Shown here piece by piece: positions 50,564 through 59,073 of a DNA stretch of 64,000 nt. The stretch comes from a bacterium (lineage in GTDB: Bacteria; Myxococcota_A; Bradymonadia; Bradymonadales; Bradymonadaceae). Each line of letters opens with the position of its first letter. Positions within the stretch are counted from its first letter, which is position 1. A program made the translations under genes and the position numbers. The stretch covers positions 98,220 through 162,219 of the forward strand of contig JAUIBR010000010.1 in NCBI GenBank assembly GCA_030427705.1. The letters run 5' to 3'. The notes beneath the pieces were generated by a model. That model searched no databases. It was not told the DNA's origin and was given only the letters and a program-made list of their open reading frames with translations.

Positions 50564-51573
50564 GCTGACGCTTCAGCCGCTCCGGCTACGATCAGCACAT
50601 CGCCATCCATCAATTCTTGCAGTTCCATCGCCGCCTGAAGGTCGGTTTTGGGACATGCATGTATAAGGATGTCGATCGTTGTGGATTGCAGGAGACCTTC
50701 GAGCAACGGCTGTATCGCGGTCGCCCCTTCAAGTTCTGGTTCGCCCGCCGCTGTCGAAAGCATCACCGCAACTGGATCGGATGGAAGCTTGTTGCGGTAG
50801 AGCGGAAACTCATCAGCCTCTTGCACCGCCTGAAGAATGACGTTGGCAAGATTGTCGAAGGACTGACTCTTGGATTTCTTAATCTTGTTCGTGACGACGA
50901 AACGAAAGTCACCCGCGACTTCGCGCATTGCTCGAAACAACGCTTTTCGGCCGGCCAACCCGCGCGGACCCGAAACACGGACAAGCTTCCCGGCCAAATA
51001 CTCAAAAATGTATTCGCCTTCGTCCACCGTAACGACAAGTTTGCCGTCACGGGTGTTTTGATGAAGGTTCATCAAAAGGTCAGGCAGTCCCAGACTGGAG
51101 AGCTTGCCCTGGAATCCCACCTCATCGTCGCCTTCGTCGAGGGCGAGCGCTTGATTTGCGATGCGCTGTGTACGGATGGCTTTGCGGATCCGGCCGTCGA
51201 GTTCATCGATATCAAACGGCTTGGAGAGATAGTCGGTCATCCCGGCAACCAAACACCGTTTGATCCGTTCACCGTCGGGGTCATCGCCCAGAAGGATGAA
51301 GGCCGAAGTCTTCGCTTGAGGCGAAACAAGAAAGTCTGCGTAGACCTTCTCGCCATCTGTTTCCCCAGCAACCTCGTCACAGATGACGACGTTCAGTTCG
51401 CTTGTCGTGATCTTGCCAGCTACGTTCTCAAGAATATCAGACACGTCGACAGAAAATCCTACGTCAGACAGGACTTCCTCTAACAACTCCAACATTTCGG
51501 ATTCATTTCCGACAAGGAGGAGTCGAGTGCCTTCAATTTCTCCGGAAAGTGCCAACTGATGTGCTCGCGTCAC
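50560..51573 (-). CDS. Response regulator with PATAN/DUF4388-like domain
   Basis: The N-terminal 130 residues are a receiver domain (RLLLVGNESEMLELLEEVLS, phospho-acceptor Asp in VVICDEVAG, Lys in LSKPFDIDEL). The middle part (FQGKLSSLGLPDLLMNLHQN, DGKLVVTVDEGEYIFEYLAG) matches the DUF4388/PATAN domain, which occurs in Myxococcota and cyanobacterial regulators. The C-terminal 80 residues are unassigned. There is no DNA-binding domain. The start is a GTG. A TTGACG-N17-CATACT promoter lies just upstream on the minus strand (51619-51591). Confidence 0.82.
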   Translation of the reverse strand: MTRAHQLALSGEIEGTRLLLVGNESEMLELLEEVLSDVGFSVDVSDILENVAGKITTSELNVVICDEVAGETDGEKVYADFLVSPQAKTSAFILLGDDPDGERIKRCLVAGMTDYLSKPFDIDELDGRIRKAIRTQRIANQALALDEGDDEVGFQGKLSSLGLPDLLMNLHQNTRDGKLVVTVDEGEYIFEYLAGKLVRVSGPRGLAGRKALFRAMREVAGDFRFVVTNKIKKSKSQSFDNLANVILQAVQEADEFPLYRNKLPSDPVAVMLSTAAGEPELEGATAIQPLLEGLLQSTTIDILIHACPKTDLQAAMELQELMDGDVLIVAGAAEASA

Positions 51574-51590
51574 AGGCGGGGTTTGATACG

Positions 51591-51619
51591 AGTATGCCGC
51601 TGGGGCGTGATAGCGTCAA
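51591..51619 (-). promoter_or_regulatory. Sigma-70-type promoter of the response regulator operon
   Basis: On the minus strand TTGACG (51619-51614), 17 bp, and CATACT (51596-51591) precede the GTG at 51573 by 18 bp, leaving a very short leader. Confidence 0.5.
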
Positions 51620-51658
51620 TTTACCACGTCGACCAACGGCACAAATTTTGACCCCAGA

Positions 51659-52090
51659 TTACTGGTCTTGATGCGGGTCGTAGAAAGTCTCGCGGATGTT
51701 GTCGACCGCGAACTCAAGAAACTGCTCCAACGCTTCCGCAGGAATTTCCTCGATAGGCGCATCTGCTTGCCCGTAGTGGTTCACAGGTGCGTTCTTGATG
51801 TTCAGGCCTTCAAGACTGGTCAGGAATTCGTTCGCCTTTTCCTGATGGTCTTCATCGATGGGCTTGTTCGGGTGTGCTTTGATGTGCAGAAACACCTCGC
51901 CCTTCGTATTCACATCCATCACAGCATATTTCAGCGAGCCGTAGCGAATATTCACCCCGCCGATCTTGCCGCCACCAGGCGTCGTTTTGCAGCCAAGTTG
52001 TCGCGACTTAATAATCGTCGACATCATTGCCTTTTTGCGCTCGGGGCCGCCGAGTTCTTCCGCTTTCGCTAGAATCTCGAGAAAATCCAA
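51659..52090 (-). CDS. Hypothetical protein
   Basis: A roughly 143-residue soluble protein with no recognised family. It contains a basic helix (PERKKAMMSTIIKSRQLGCK), a Gly-rich turn (TTPGGGKIGG), beta segments (VNIRYGSLKYAVMDVNTKGE, VFLHIKAHPNKPID), and an acidic C-terminus. The TTG at 52090 has a perfect AGGAGG five bases upstream; an ATG at 52108 is in frame but has no ribosome-binding site and would put the AGGAGG inside the coding region. The TTG start is therefore preferred. It appears monocistronic. Confidence 0.6.
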   Translation of the reverse strand: MDFLEILAKAEELGGPERKKAMMSTIIKSRQLGCKTTPGGGKIGGVNIRYGSLKYAVMDVNTKGEVFLHIKAHPNKPIDEDHQEKANEFLTSLEGLNIKNAPVNHYGQADAPIEEIPAEALEQFLEFAVDNIRETFYDPHQDQ

Positions 52091-52283
52091 TGGGTCCTCC
52101 TCTAACATCTACGGGCATATACAAAATTTGGCCCGCAAAAAAATGTTCGTGACCATACAACAAAACCCATGGTGAGTCGATAGTAAGTGGTCACACACGC
52201 GCATAAAGATGCTTCTCTACGCGAAGGGTCTCAAGAATAGGCACACAACCCGAAAAGAGTAGGCCTGCGGTGTTCATTTTTGG

Positions 52284-53558
52284 TCACTTTTTCTGCACCA
52301 ACTCGGCCAACAAAAGTGTGTGATAGGTGCGGGGGTATAGGTTGACCGCCGCGGTGCGCTGCATTTCAAACCCAACGTCAGCGAGCACATCCATATCTTT
52401 GGCTCCGGCTGTCGGCGATGGCGCAAGATAGATCACCCGTTCCACACCCAGAGAGGGTAGCAAACGAAGCGCCTCGCCGACCGGCTCGCGCATCGGATTG
52501 ACCACCGCAGTGTCAAACCGTGCGCCTGAAGCCGCAAACTTCCGCGTACCACGCGTCCAGTCGATGCATATGAACTCCAGATCCAACTGATTATCGTCGG
52601 CATTGCCCGCAGCCAGGTCGATCGCTTGTCGATCACTGTCCATGCCCACAACCTTTGCGCCGTTGGTCGCCGCCACTATGGAAAGCGTGCCAATCCCACA
52701 GCCAAGCTCAAGCACAGACTCACCAGGCTGAAACATCTCCGAAAGGTGTCGGTACAACATCTCCGAGGGTTCCTTTGCTGGGTGAAACCAAGCGCCCAGA
52801 GATGCCCGGACAATCGGGCTTTCCCGCACAATTCCCACTATCGGGGTGATCAGATCCTTGCCTTGGTGAACAACGGCAACGTCCAAATCCAGCAACTCGC
52901 CAAACGCATGGGCAGTTTCGAGCGCCGAGTTGCGTGAGAGATCGCCCCGCGCGGTAAGTCGTACGAGATCGCGGTCCAGTGCGGCGTACTCGATGGCCAC
53001 CAAGCCACGTTTGTACTCTGGATCCAAGCTGCTCCAGGCCAAGGAGATCCGGCTGCATAGGTTAGCAGCAGCGGATGTCAGTACGCGGCACAGCGACGCA
53101 TCGATCGGCGTTTCGGTAAGGGAATTTGCGAACGAAAGATCCTCACCGCGAACGTTCAAACGTCCGCGCCTTCGGTAGTTACCAGCGTAGGCCGACGCGG
53201 AATCGACAAACTCAATATCGCTCAACGCCACCTGAAAGCGCGAGTACTTCGCAATGATCTCGACGATGTTCTGAGACTTGAACGCGCGCTCTTCTTCGGG
53301 TGTCCATCGCCACAACTGACATCCCGGACATCGGTGAAACTGTGGGCAATCCGTATCGAACCTCGACACCGCCATGAAGTTACGGCCGCGCTGCCGAGCG
53401 ATTGTGCAGTCGATGGTCTCACCCGTTCGGGCGCCATGGATGGTGACGATGACATCGCCGAACACCGCGAGGCCCTCACCGCGCCATGTCTGGCCTTCGA
53501 CCTTAAGGCGCACCGTTTCGCCATTGATCCGGGCGGTTTCGAGGGAATCTAGATCCAC
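52284..53558 (-). CDS. TrmA/RumA-like RNA methyltransferase homolog lacking the catalytic Cys
   Basis: The 424-residue protein has the layout of m5U RNA methyltransferases: a TRAM-like N-terminal domain, an iron-sulfur cluster motif with Cys71, Cys77, Cys80 and Cys159 (PQFHRCPGCQLWRWT), and a SAM-binding fold (VLELGCGIGTLSIVAATNGA). The catalytic elements are altered. The usual DPPR motif reads NPMREP, and the nucleophile motif YxSCNPxT reads YLAPSPTAG, with Pro380 in place of the Cys. The C-terminal base region (YPRTYHTLLLAELVQ) remains. It may bind RNA or SAM without m5U chemistry, or use another mechanism. Confidence 0.8.
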   Translation of the reverse strand: MDLDSLETARINGETVRLKVEGQTWRGEGLAVFGDVIVTIHGARTGETIDCTIARQRGRNFMAVSRFDTDCPQFHRCPGCQLWRWTPEEERAFKSQNIVEIIAKYSRFQVALSDIEFVDSASAYAGNYRRRGRLNVRGEDLSFANSLTETPIDASLCRVLTSAAANLCSRISLAWSSLDPEYKRGLVAIEYAALDRDLVRLTARGDLSRNSALETAHAFGELLDLDVAVVHQGKDLITPIVGIVRESPIVRASLGAWFHPAKEPSEMLYRHLSEMFQPGESVLELGCGIGTLSIVAATNGAKVVGMDSDRQAIDLAAGNADDNQLDLEFICIDWTRGTRKFAASGARFDTAVVNPMREPVGEALRLLPSLGVERVIYLAPSPTAGAKDMDVLADVGFEMQRTAAVNLYPRTYHTLLLAELVQKK

Positions 53559-53652
53559 AACAGGTTTGTTCCGTTTGAATATATCGAGTGTCTCTCAATA
53601 CATTCGCGGTAAATGGCCGCAAAAATAGGGAGTTTGGGCGTGTTTTGCTCTT

Positions 53653-53668
53653 TGGCGTGAAACTTGCC
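53653..53668 (+). promoter_or_regulatory. Sigma-54-like promoter of the PEGA kinase
   Basis: TGGCGTG-AAAC-TTGCC keeps GG and GC at the exact 10-bp distance, with mismatches at two -24 positions and the last -12 position. Predicted start near 53679, 46 nt before the kinase ATG. Confidence 0.5.
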
Positions 53669-53724
53669 CAGATTAGTAGGGATTGATACCCTCGACCGTA
53701 GCAAATACCAACAACAGAGCGCGC

Positions 53725-55656
53725 ATGTCAGATGCGTTTCCAAATCCCGGGGATCTTTTTGAGGGCCGATACGTCGTCGGACCGTTGATCGGTAGTGGCG
53801 GTTTCGCGCGTGTATACAAGGCTCGCGATGACGAGCTTGGACGTGAAGTTGCCCTCAAGATTCTGATCCCATCCAAAGATGCGACCGAGGGTGACCAGTA
53901 TTCTGGCAACCTGGTGGAACGGTTTAATCAGGAGGCGCGTTTGGTATCGCGCCTGCGTGATCCACATACCATCACCATGTTTGACTACGGCCGCGCGCCG
54001 AACGGGCTTTTGTACATGGTGTTTGAGTTCATCAATGGCGACAGTCTGTCGACGTTGATTCATACTCAAGGTGCGCTCTCCCCGAAACGAGCCGTCAAGA
54101 TCCTGAAACAGGTTTTCTCAAGTTTGGAAGAGGCCCATGCCATGGGCGTGCTTCACCGCGACTTGAAGCCTGGAAACATCATGGTCTTCGAGCACGTTGG
54201 GCGACGCGACCAAGCCAAGCTGTTGGACTTTGGTATTGCGAAGCTCACAAGCTCAACCAAGACGATGAAGGGCGATCTCACCGCTGATGGTGCGTTGATT
54301 GGAACGCCTCGTTACATGTCGCCAGAGCAGATTCGTGGTCAGCAGATGACGCCGCAGAGCGATATCTACAGCATAGGATTGGTGGCATACGAGATGTTGA
54401 TGGGGCGCAAAGCCATCGAGTCGAATAGCAGCGTAACCATCATCGGACAACAGCTTGATCCAACGCCTTTCTATGTTCCTCAGACACAGAATCTTCCGGA
54501 AGGTCTGCGCTCAATCATTAATCGGATGCTCGCCAAAGATATCGACGTCCGCTTTAAAACAGCGCGCGAAGTGCTCGATTCGCTCGAGGCATGGGAGCGC
54601 AACCCGGACCATTCCGACTGGAACCTGGTCGAGCTGGATGATTCGGTAGACACCGCCGTTTTGACGTCGGAAATGGGGCTCCCCGATATCTCGGATGAAG
54701 TGCTCCCTTTGGTCGAGGAGACGCCGAGTTCCGATTCACTCAGCCGCGAGTTGGCGGCTTCAGAGCTGGATTTGTCGGCGCTAAACACGCAAATGCGCAG
54801 TCCGCAGCCGGTGATGGAGCATGCGCCAGCGTCGCCATTGTACCCGCCTGGCACCGCGACACCGCAACATAAGAGCTATCCACCGGGCACGTTGAATGCA
54901 CCGACGCATCAGAGCTACCCACCAGGGACGCTCACGCCGGCACATCAAAGCTACCCACCGGGAACGTTGCACCCGCCGTCGGGCGCATATCCTGCGGTTC
55001 AGGACCAATCGGTCATTCTTGTGCCCCAGGGGCCAAACAAGACCGCGATGGCACTCGGCGGCGTCATCGTCGTGCTGCTCTGCACGCTTGTTGGTTTCGT
55101 GGTCTACAACGCCACGAAGGCAGACTCGCAGCCGGTGGTGGAACCCGTGGCCGAGAAAGCCGAAGAGCCCCCTAAGGAGCCCGTTGAAGAAGCTGCTCCG
55201 GTTGCTCAACTGCCTCCTATCATCGTGAGTTCAAATCCTTCGGGAGCAGATGTTTCCGTTGGCGGAAGGCCGATGGGAACGACTCCGATGCAGATTGCGA
55301 GCGCAGACCAGAAGTATCCCCTGCGTGTGCGAGTTTCAAAGGACGGCGTGAGCGAGTTGGTGACCTTGAATAAGCACCAGGCGAAGCTAAACGTCCAGTT
55401 ATCGATGCCTGAGCCCGATGAGAAGGAAGTCGCCTCGAATGAGCCGAAGGAAGAACCGAAGGTTGAGGAGCCGAAGGTTGCGGCAAAGAAGCCCGTCGTC
55501 AAAAAGACGACCCGAGCGAAGAAGACCAAGACCAAGACGACTTCGCCCAAACGCAACGTGATTGCGTCGTCTGACGAGAAAAAGGATACTCCGAAGAAGG
55601 AAGAACCGAAGAAGTCGTCTTCCGGTATCACCACGTTCTCTGTTGAAGCTGAGTGA
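53725..55656 (+). CDS. Transmembrane Ser/Thr protein kinase with PEGA domain
   Basis: The Hanks-type kinase domain (residues about 15-285) has GSGGFARVYKARDDELGREV, the Lys in VALKILIPS, HRDLKPGNIMVFE, DFGIAKLTSS and GTPRYMSPEQIRGQ. A low-complexity region with five YPPGT repeats (about residues 372-420) precedes a transmembrane helix (ALGGVIVVLLCTLVGFVVY) and a periplasmic PEGA domain (IIVSSNPSGADVSVGGRPMG). The C-terminal 70 residues are Lys/Pro/Glu-rich. The start at 53725 is preferred over a TTG at 53683. A TPR gene follows after 4 bp and is probably co-transcribed. Confidence 0.93.
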   Translation: MSDAFPNPGDLFEGRYVVGPLIGSGGFARVYKARDDELGREVALKILIPSKDATEGDQYSGNLVERFNQEARLVSRLRDPHTITMFDYGRAPNGLLYMVFEFINGDSLSTLIHTQGALSPKRAVKILKQVFSSLEEAHAMGVLHRDLKPGNIMVFEHVGRRDQAKLLDFGIAKLTSSTKTMKGDLTADGALIGTPRYMSPEQIRGQQMTPQSDIYSIGLVAYEMLMGRKAIESNSSVTIIGQQLDPTPFYVPQTQNLPEGLRSIINRMLAKDIDVRFKTAREVLDSLEAWERNPDHSDWNLVELDDSVDTAVLTSEMGLPDISDEVLPLVEETPSSDSLSRELAASELDLSALNTQMRSPQPVMEHAPASPLYPPGTATPQHKSYPPGTLNAPTHQSYPPGTLTPAHQSYPPGTLHPPSGAYPAVQDQSVILVPQGPNKTAMALGGVIVVLLCTLVGFVVYNATKADSQPVVEPVAEKAEEPPKEPVEEAAPVAQLPPIIVSSNPSGADVSVGGRPMGTTPMQIASADQKYPLRVRVSKDGVSELVTLNKHQAKLNVQLSMPEPDEKEVASNEPKEEPKVEEPKVAAKKPVVKKTTRAKKTKTKTTSPKRNVIASSDEKKDTPKKEEPKKSSSGITTFSVEAE

Positions 55657-55660
55657 CCAA

Positions 55661-56461
55661 GTGAACTTTGATTTTGTGGGCAAATTCGTTCGCGTACTGC
55701 TGTTGGCAGCCATCACGGTCTGTTGCTTTTCAACAACGGCCTGGGCCCAAACGGAAGCCGAAAAGAAGCAAGCTCAGGTCTACTTTGAGGCTGGTGCGGA
55801 AGAGTACGCTAAAGGCGAGTACAGCAAGGCGATCGTAGAATTCCTCAAAGGTTACAACCTCGTACCTAACGCGATGTTTCTCTACAACATCTCGCTTTCT
55901 TACCGAAAACTTGGGAACTGGGAGGACGCACTCGCCGCAGCCGAAAAGGCCAAGACGGAAGAGGGAATGCCCGATGACGTGAAGGTCCGAAACGACAGTC
56001 GTATCAACGCCTATCGCACGATTATTGCCGCCCAAGATATGGCGGACGACGCTGCACGCTTGGCCCAGGCTGAAGAGACAAAAGACCCTGAGCCTGAAGT
56101 AAAGAAGTCCGAGGGCAGTTCATTTGGAGCATTGGGCTGGACCGGCGTGATACTCACCGTTGCTGGTGTGGGCGCAGGAGTTGGCGCCCTCATCGTTGCC
56201 AACGGGGTTAGCTCCGATATCGACGACTACGAGGCCGCCGCGCAAACTGGAGACCGTACCACCTACGACCGACTGCGCGACGATATCGAGAGTGGTCAGT
56301 CAACCGGCCAGATCCTGATGTACACAGGAATTGGGCTCGGTGTAGCCGGATTGACGATGATCATGATCGAAGTGTTCGCCGGCGGTGAGTCGGATTCACA
56401 GGCTATTTACGTAGCTCCCACCGAGAAAGGTGCGACTGCAGGTTATTTCCTGCGTTTCTAA
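55661..56461 (+). CDS. TPR-repeat membrane protein downstream of the PEGA kinase
   Basis: The start is a GTG at 55661, which gives a clean signal peptide (FVRVLLLAAITVCCFSTTAW, then AQ); the longer frame inside the kinase is shadow. The mature protein has TPR-like helices (FEAGAEEYAKGEYSKAIVEF, MFLYNISLSYRKLGNWEDAL) and two membrane helices (LGWTGVILTVAGVGAGVGAL, ILMYTGIGLGVAGLTMIMI) with a periplasmic loop between. Similar genes often sit next to Hanks-type kinases in Myxococcota. It lies 4 bp after the kinase stop, so the pair may form one signalling unit. Confidence 0.75.
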   Translation: MNFDFVGKFVRVLLLAAITVCCFSTTAWAQTEAEKKQAQVYFEAGAEEYAKGEYSKAIVEFLKGYNLVPNAMFLYNISLSYRKLGNWEDALAAAEKAKTEEGMPDDVKVRNDSRINAYRTIIAAQDMADDAARLAQAEETKDPEPEVKKSEGSSFGALGWTGVILTVAGVGAGVGALIVANGVSSDIDDYEAAAQTGDRTTYDRLRDDIESGQSTGQILMYTGIGLGVAGLTMIMIEVFAGGESDSQAIYVAPTEKGATAGYFLRF

Positions 56462-56464
56462 GTC

Positions 56465-56493
56465 TTTCAACGCACCTCAAAACTCGTTAGTAT
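56465..56493 (+). promoter_or_regulatory. Sigma-70-type promoter of the Asn-rich lipoprotein
   Basis: TTTCAA (56465-56470), 17 bp, TAGTAT (56488-56493), 36 bp upstream of the ATG. Confidence 0.4.
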
Positions 56494-56529
56494 GCTGAAT
56501 AGAGAGATTACTCTGATTAAGGGAAAACG

Positions 56530-57108
56530 ATGAAAGCTCGCCTATTAACCGTGCTTTTTATATTCGCGTTTGCGCTGGGTTGTAGTGACGACAAGAACAC
56601 CAACCCCAATGTTGTTGATCCGAACAACACGATGAACAACGTCAATAACACGAATAATTTGAATAATTCGAACAACTTGAATAATTCGAATAACGTCAAC
56701 AACACGAACAACAATAACAACAACAACAACATGTCGGACATGGATCTCGACGTGAGTGGTGGTGACGGTTTCATGAACGGCACCTGGATTGTTCGTAACG
56801 GGAACGGCGATGAGATTGCGACCATCACGATGTTGCATATCGACGGTCAAGAAGACATCGATACTGGAACCTACAGCATGACGGTTGATGTCGACGGCAC
56901 GCCCACCGAGTTCAACGGTGAATTGGGCGCGTCACGCTACACATCTGAGAACGTGTTCTCGACCTCGTGGACCGCACGTATCGATAACATCGCTGAGGAA
57001 TGGATTGTCTCTGAAGGCGAGCCCGAAAGCGACGACCTCCTGAACGGTCGTTTCACCTCGACCTACGGCGCCCAGTTCGGCGCAGTAACGATTGAGCGAC
57101 AACAGTAA
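56530..57108 (+). CDS. Lipoprotein with asparagine-rich linker
   Basis: A lipoprotein signal (MKARLLTVLFIFAFALGC) is followed by a 40-residue linker made mostly of Asn with Thr, Ser, Leu and Val every third residue (NNLNNSNNVNNTNNNNNN). The mature domain of about 120 residues is beta-rich (GDGFMNGTWIVRNGNGDEIA, DTGTYSMTVDVDGTPTEF), resembling a small beta-barrel or lipocalin-like fold, without a definite family. The Asn linker is coded by AAC/AAT triplets, a likely site of slippage. A terminator follows. Confidence 0.7.
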   Translation: MKARLLTVLFIFAFALGCSDDKNTNPNVVDPNNTMNNVNNTNNLNNSNNLNNSNNVNNTNNNNNNNNMSDMDLDVSGGDGFMNGTWIVRNGNGDEIATITMLHIDGQEDIDTGTYSMTVDVDGTPTEFNGELGASRYTSENVFSTSWTARIDNIAEEWIVSEGEPESDDLLNGRFTSTYGAQFGAVTIERQQ

Positions 57109-57130
57109 GACCGACGGTCTTATCATGCAG

Positions 57131-57157
57131 AAAGGCGTCCAGACGGACGCCTTTTTT
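57131..57157 (+). terminator. Rho-independent terminator
   Basis: AAAGGCGTCC (57131-57140) pairs with GGACGCCTTT (57145-57154) over an AGAC loop, and the T-run reaches 57157. The stop of the convergent gene overlaps its 3' side. Confidence 0.88.
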
Positions 57158-57488
57158 ATTGTGCGTTGGTGCAGTCTGAAAGCGATGTAACGCCAATTGG
57201 GCATTGATAGCGCTTGTCATCTGCTTCAATCCAGATCGCCTCGAAACCCGTTACGCCAGATACAGCTGTGGCCGCCTGCTCAGCGTTGGTGCACCGCAAA
57301 CCCAGTGCGGTGCCTTTTTGACCGACCGCGTGGGCTTCACACCCCTCGACCTGAATGGCTAAAGCTCGGGCCTCCGCATCATCCAAAGCCGACCGGTTGT
57401 ATTTCTCCAGTCCGTACATGCCAGCGAGCACGACTGCTGAGGCCAGTAGAAAGTTGGATAGGGCGTCTGATTTGCGGGTGTCGCTCAT
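57156..57488 (-). CDS. Small membrane-anchored hypothetical protein
   Basis: The start at 57488 keeps the gene clear of the upstream vWA lipoprotein (stop at 57520). The 110-residue product has an N-terminal hydrophobic segment (SNFLLASAVVLAGMYGLEKY) and a soluble part with four Cys (EGCEAHAVG, LRCTNAEQ, RYQCPIGV, LSDCTNAQ), which could form two disulfides in the periplasm. No family is recognised. It is probably the last gene of the 59840-57156 operon. Confidence 0.6.
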   Translation of the reverse strand: MSDTRKSDALSNFLLASAVVLAGMYGLEKYNRSALDDAEARALAIQVEGCEAHAVGQKGTALGLRCTNAEQAATAVSGVTGFEAIWIEADDKRYQCPIGVTSLSDCTNAQ

Positions 57489-57519
57489 GGGCTGAAGCTG
57501 CCACGAACTGAGGTCTGAA

Positions 57520-59073
57520 TCAACGTTCGGTGACGAGTGATTCCAGGAAGCCACCGGCTTGAGCGAGCTCGCTCACGAATCCGCCATTGCAAACCCAGCC
57601 GTCGATCTGTTCGTTAACGTTGGCTGCGTACGGGAATTGGTTTCCATGCGGAAAGCTGCGCAGGAATTTCTCGTAGCGGTCGCCCGAGTAGGCGATACCC
57701 AATGACGTTGCACACGTTGGTACGATTTCGGGGGCAGTCCCATTTGTGCACTCTTGCTCGGTCGGTACGGGGCCCTCATATGGGCGACTTTGGCCATGGA
57801 ACGAGCTCACAGCGACCTCGCGCGGGTCCACAATTCGGCCCTTTGACTGGCTCAGGTTGTCCAATAGATCGTTACGTAGGGTACGGATCTGGAGCAGTGG
57901 ACTCTCGCCTTCCGGGAGCGCTGCCGCGTACTCGCAGATATCGCCACCGCACGAGCTGGTTACGTCTAGCGTGCCATCGTCCGAGCAGTCGTTTTCATCC
58001 GTGACGAAAAACAGGGCAAACCGCGCATCCTCGCGCAGGAAGCCTTCGTTTTCGGCACCGGTCCCGGTCAGCGCGGGGCTGACGGCTAGCGATGCAGCGG
58101 CGAGTCCGGCTTCAACACCGTAACCGCGGGTCCCGACGAGGCTCATGCAGCTGAAGTCTTGCTCCAAAGCCGCCAGGTCCAATTGATCGCCCGTCATGTA
58201 GTTTGACCGTTGCAGGACTTTCGGAAGAGCACGGTAGCTTTCAGGTGCCGGGAACAGGTCCTGTGGCGCACACGCATTGTTGGCACCACCGCACCCTCGG
58301 CTGACAATCTCGCAGCCTGCAGGGGTCCCGTTCAACGCGCATCGGATCTCGTCGTCAGTGATGGAGTTGAACGACTCATCTGGCGTTTCCATACAACTGA
58401 CAGCAACCGCCAGAGCATTGCGGATGGGGCTGAAATCATCGGCGATGATGGCTCCATTTTCGTCCACCGCGTTCACGCATGATTGGTCGAATCCAGGCAC
58501 AGGTTGTGGACTACTCTGCAACACGCCAGGTTGAGCCAACGGTTCCAGAACATAATTCGGGTTCATATGGGTGGTGGTCACGCCAATGTGGAAATCGACG
58601 TTGCCGAGCCCTTGAATGAACTCTCGAATACCGGATCGAAGCTGTGTCTGCTCCTGACACATGGACCCTGAGTTATCGATGACCCAGAGGATGTCGACAG
58701 CGCTCGCCTCGATGGGTTGGTCAGGCAGCTCGGCAGCATCGAATGGAAGCTCAGGCCATTGCCGTAGGTCGCGTAGATTCAAGAAATCCAAGTCGATCCG
58801 AGGCAGCGATACTCGGCGGTCACAAGCGGTGAACGTCTGGAAATCAAACCGATTCGAGAACGCTGTGGGACACAAGAATCCCGTCTCGATCACGATCGCT
58901 TGTTGAAACAAGCATGCGGTTTCACCCGAAGGCAGCTCCACCAACTCAGCGTCACAATCCGCCGGACCGTTGTTCGTGTTGTTCGTGTTGTTGTCCGTAT
59001 TGGAGCCTTTTTCAACCGAGCTACTTGTGCAGCCCACCAGCGCCAGAAATGCGATGATTGCGATGCGTCTCAT
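57520..59073 (-). CDS. von Willebrand factor A-domain lipoprotein
   Basis: A lipoprotein signal (MRRIAIIAFLALVGC) and a short Asn-rich linker (NTDNNTNNTNN) precede a large extracytoplasmic domain. A vWA MIDAS-type metal motif is clear (DILWVIDNSGSM), followed by ITDDEIRCALNGTPAGCEIV and a second acidic site, FFVTDENDCSDDG. About 17 Cys suggest extensive disulfides. Such vWA lipoproteins are numerous in Bradymonadales-like genomes; their ligands are unknown. It overlaps the upstream gene by ATGA. Confidence 0.85.
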   Translation of the reverse strand: MRRIAIIAFLALVGCTSSSVEKGSNTDNNTNNTNNGPADCDAELVELPSGETACLFQQAIVIETGFLCPTAFSNRFDFQTFTACDRRVSLPRIDLDFLNLRDLRQWPELPFDAAELPDQPIEASAVDILWVIDNSGSMCQEQTQLRSGIREFIQGLGNVDFHIGVTTTHMNPNYVLEPLAQPGVLQSSPQPVPGFDQSCVNAVDENGAIIADDFSPIRNALAVAVSCMETPDESFNSITDDEIRCALNGTPAGCEIVSRGCGGANNACAPQDLFPAPESYRALPKVLQRSNYMTGDQLDLAALEQDFSCMSLVGTRGYGVEAGLAAASLAVSPALTGTGAENEGFLREDARFALFFVTDENDCSDDGTLDVTSSCGGDICEYAAALPEGESPLLQIRTLRNDLLDNLSQSKGRIVDPREVAVSSFHGQSRPYEGPVPTEQECTNGTAPEIVPTCATSLGIAYSGDRYEKFLRSFPHGNQFPYAANVNEQIDGWVCNGGFVSELAQAGGFLESLVTER

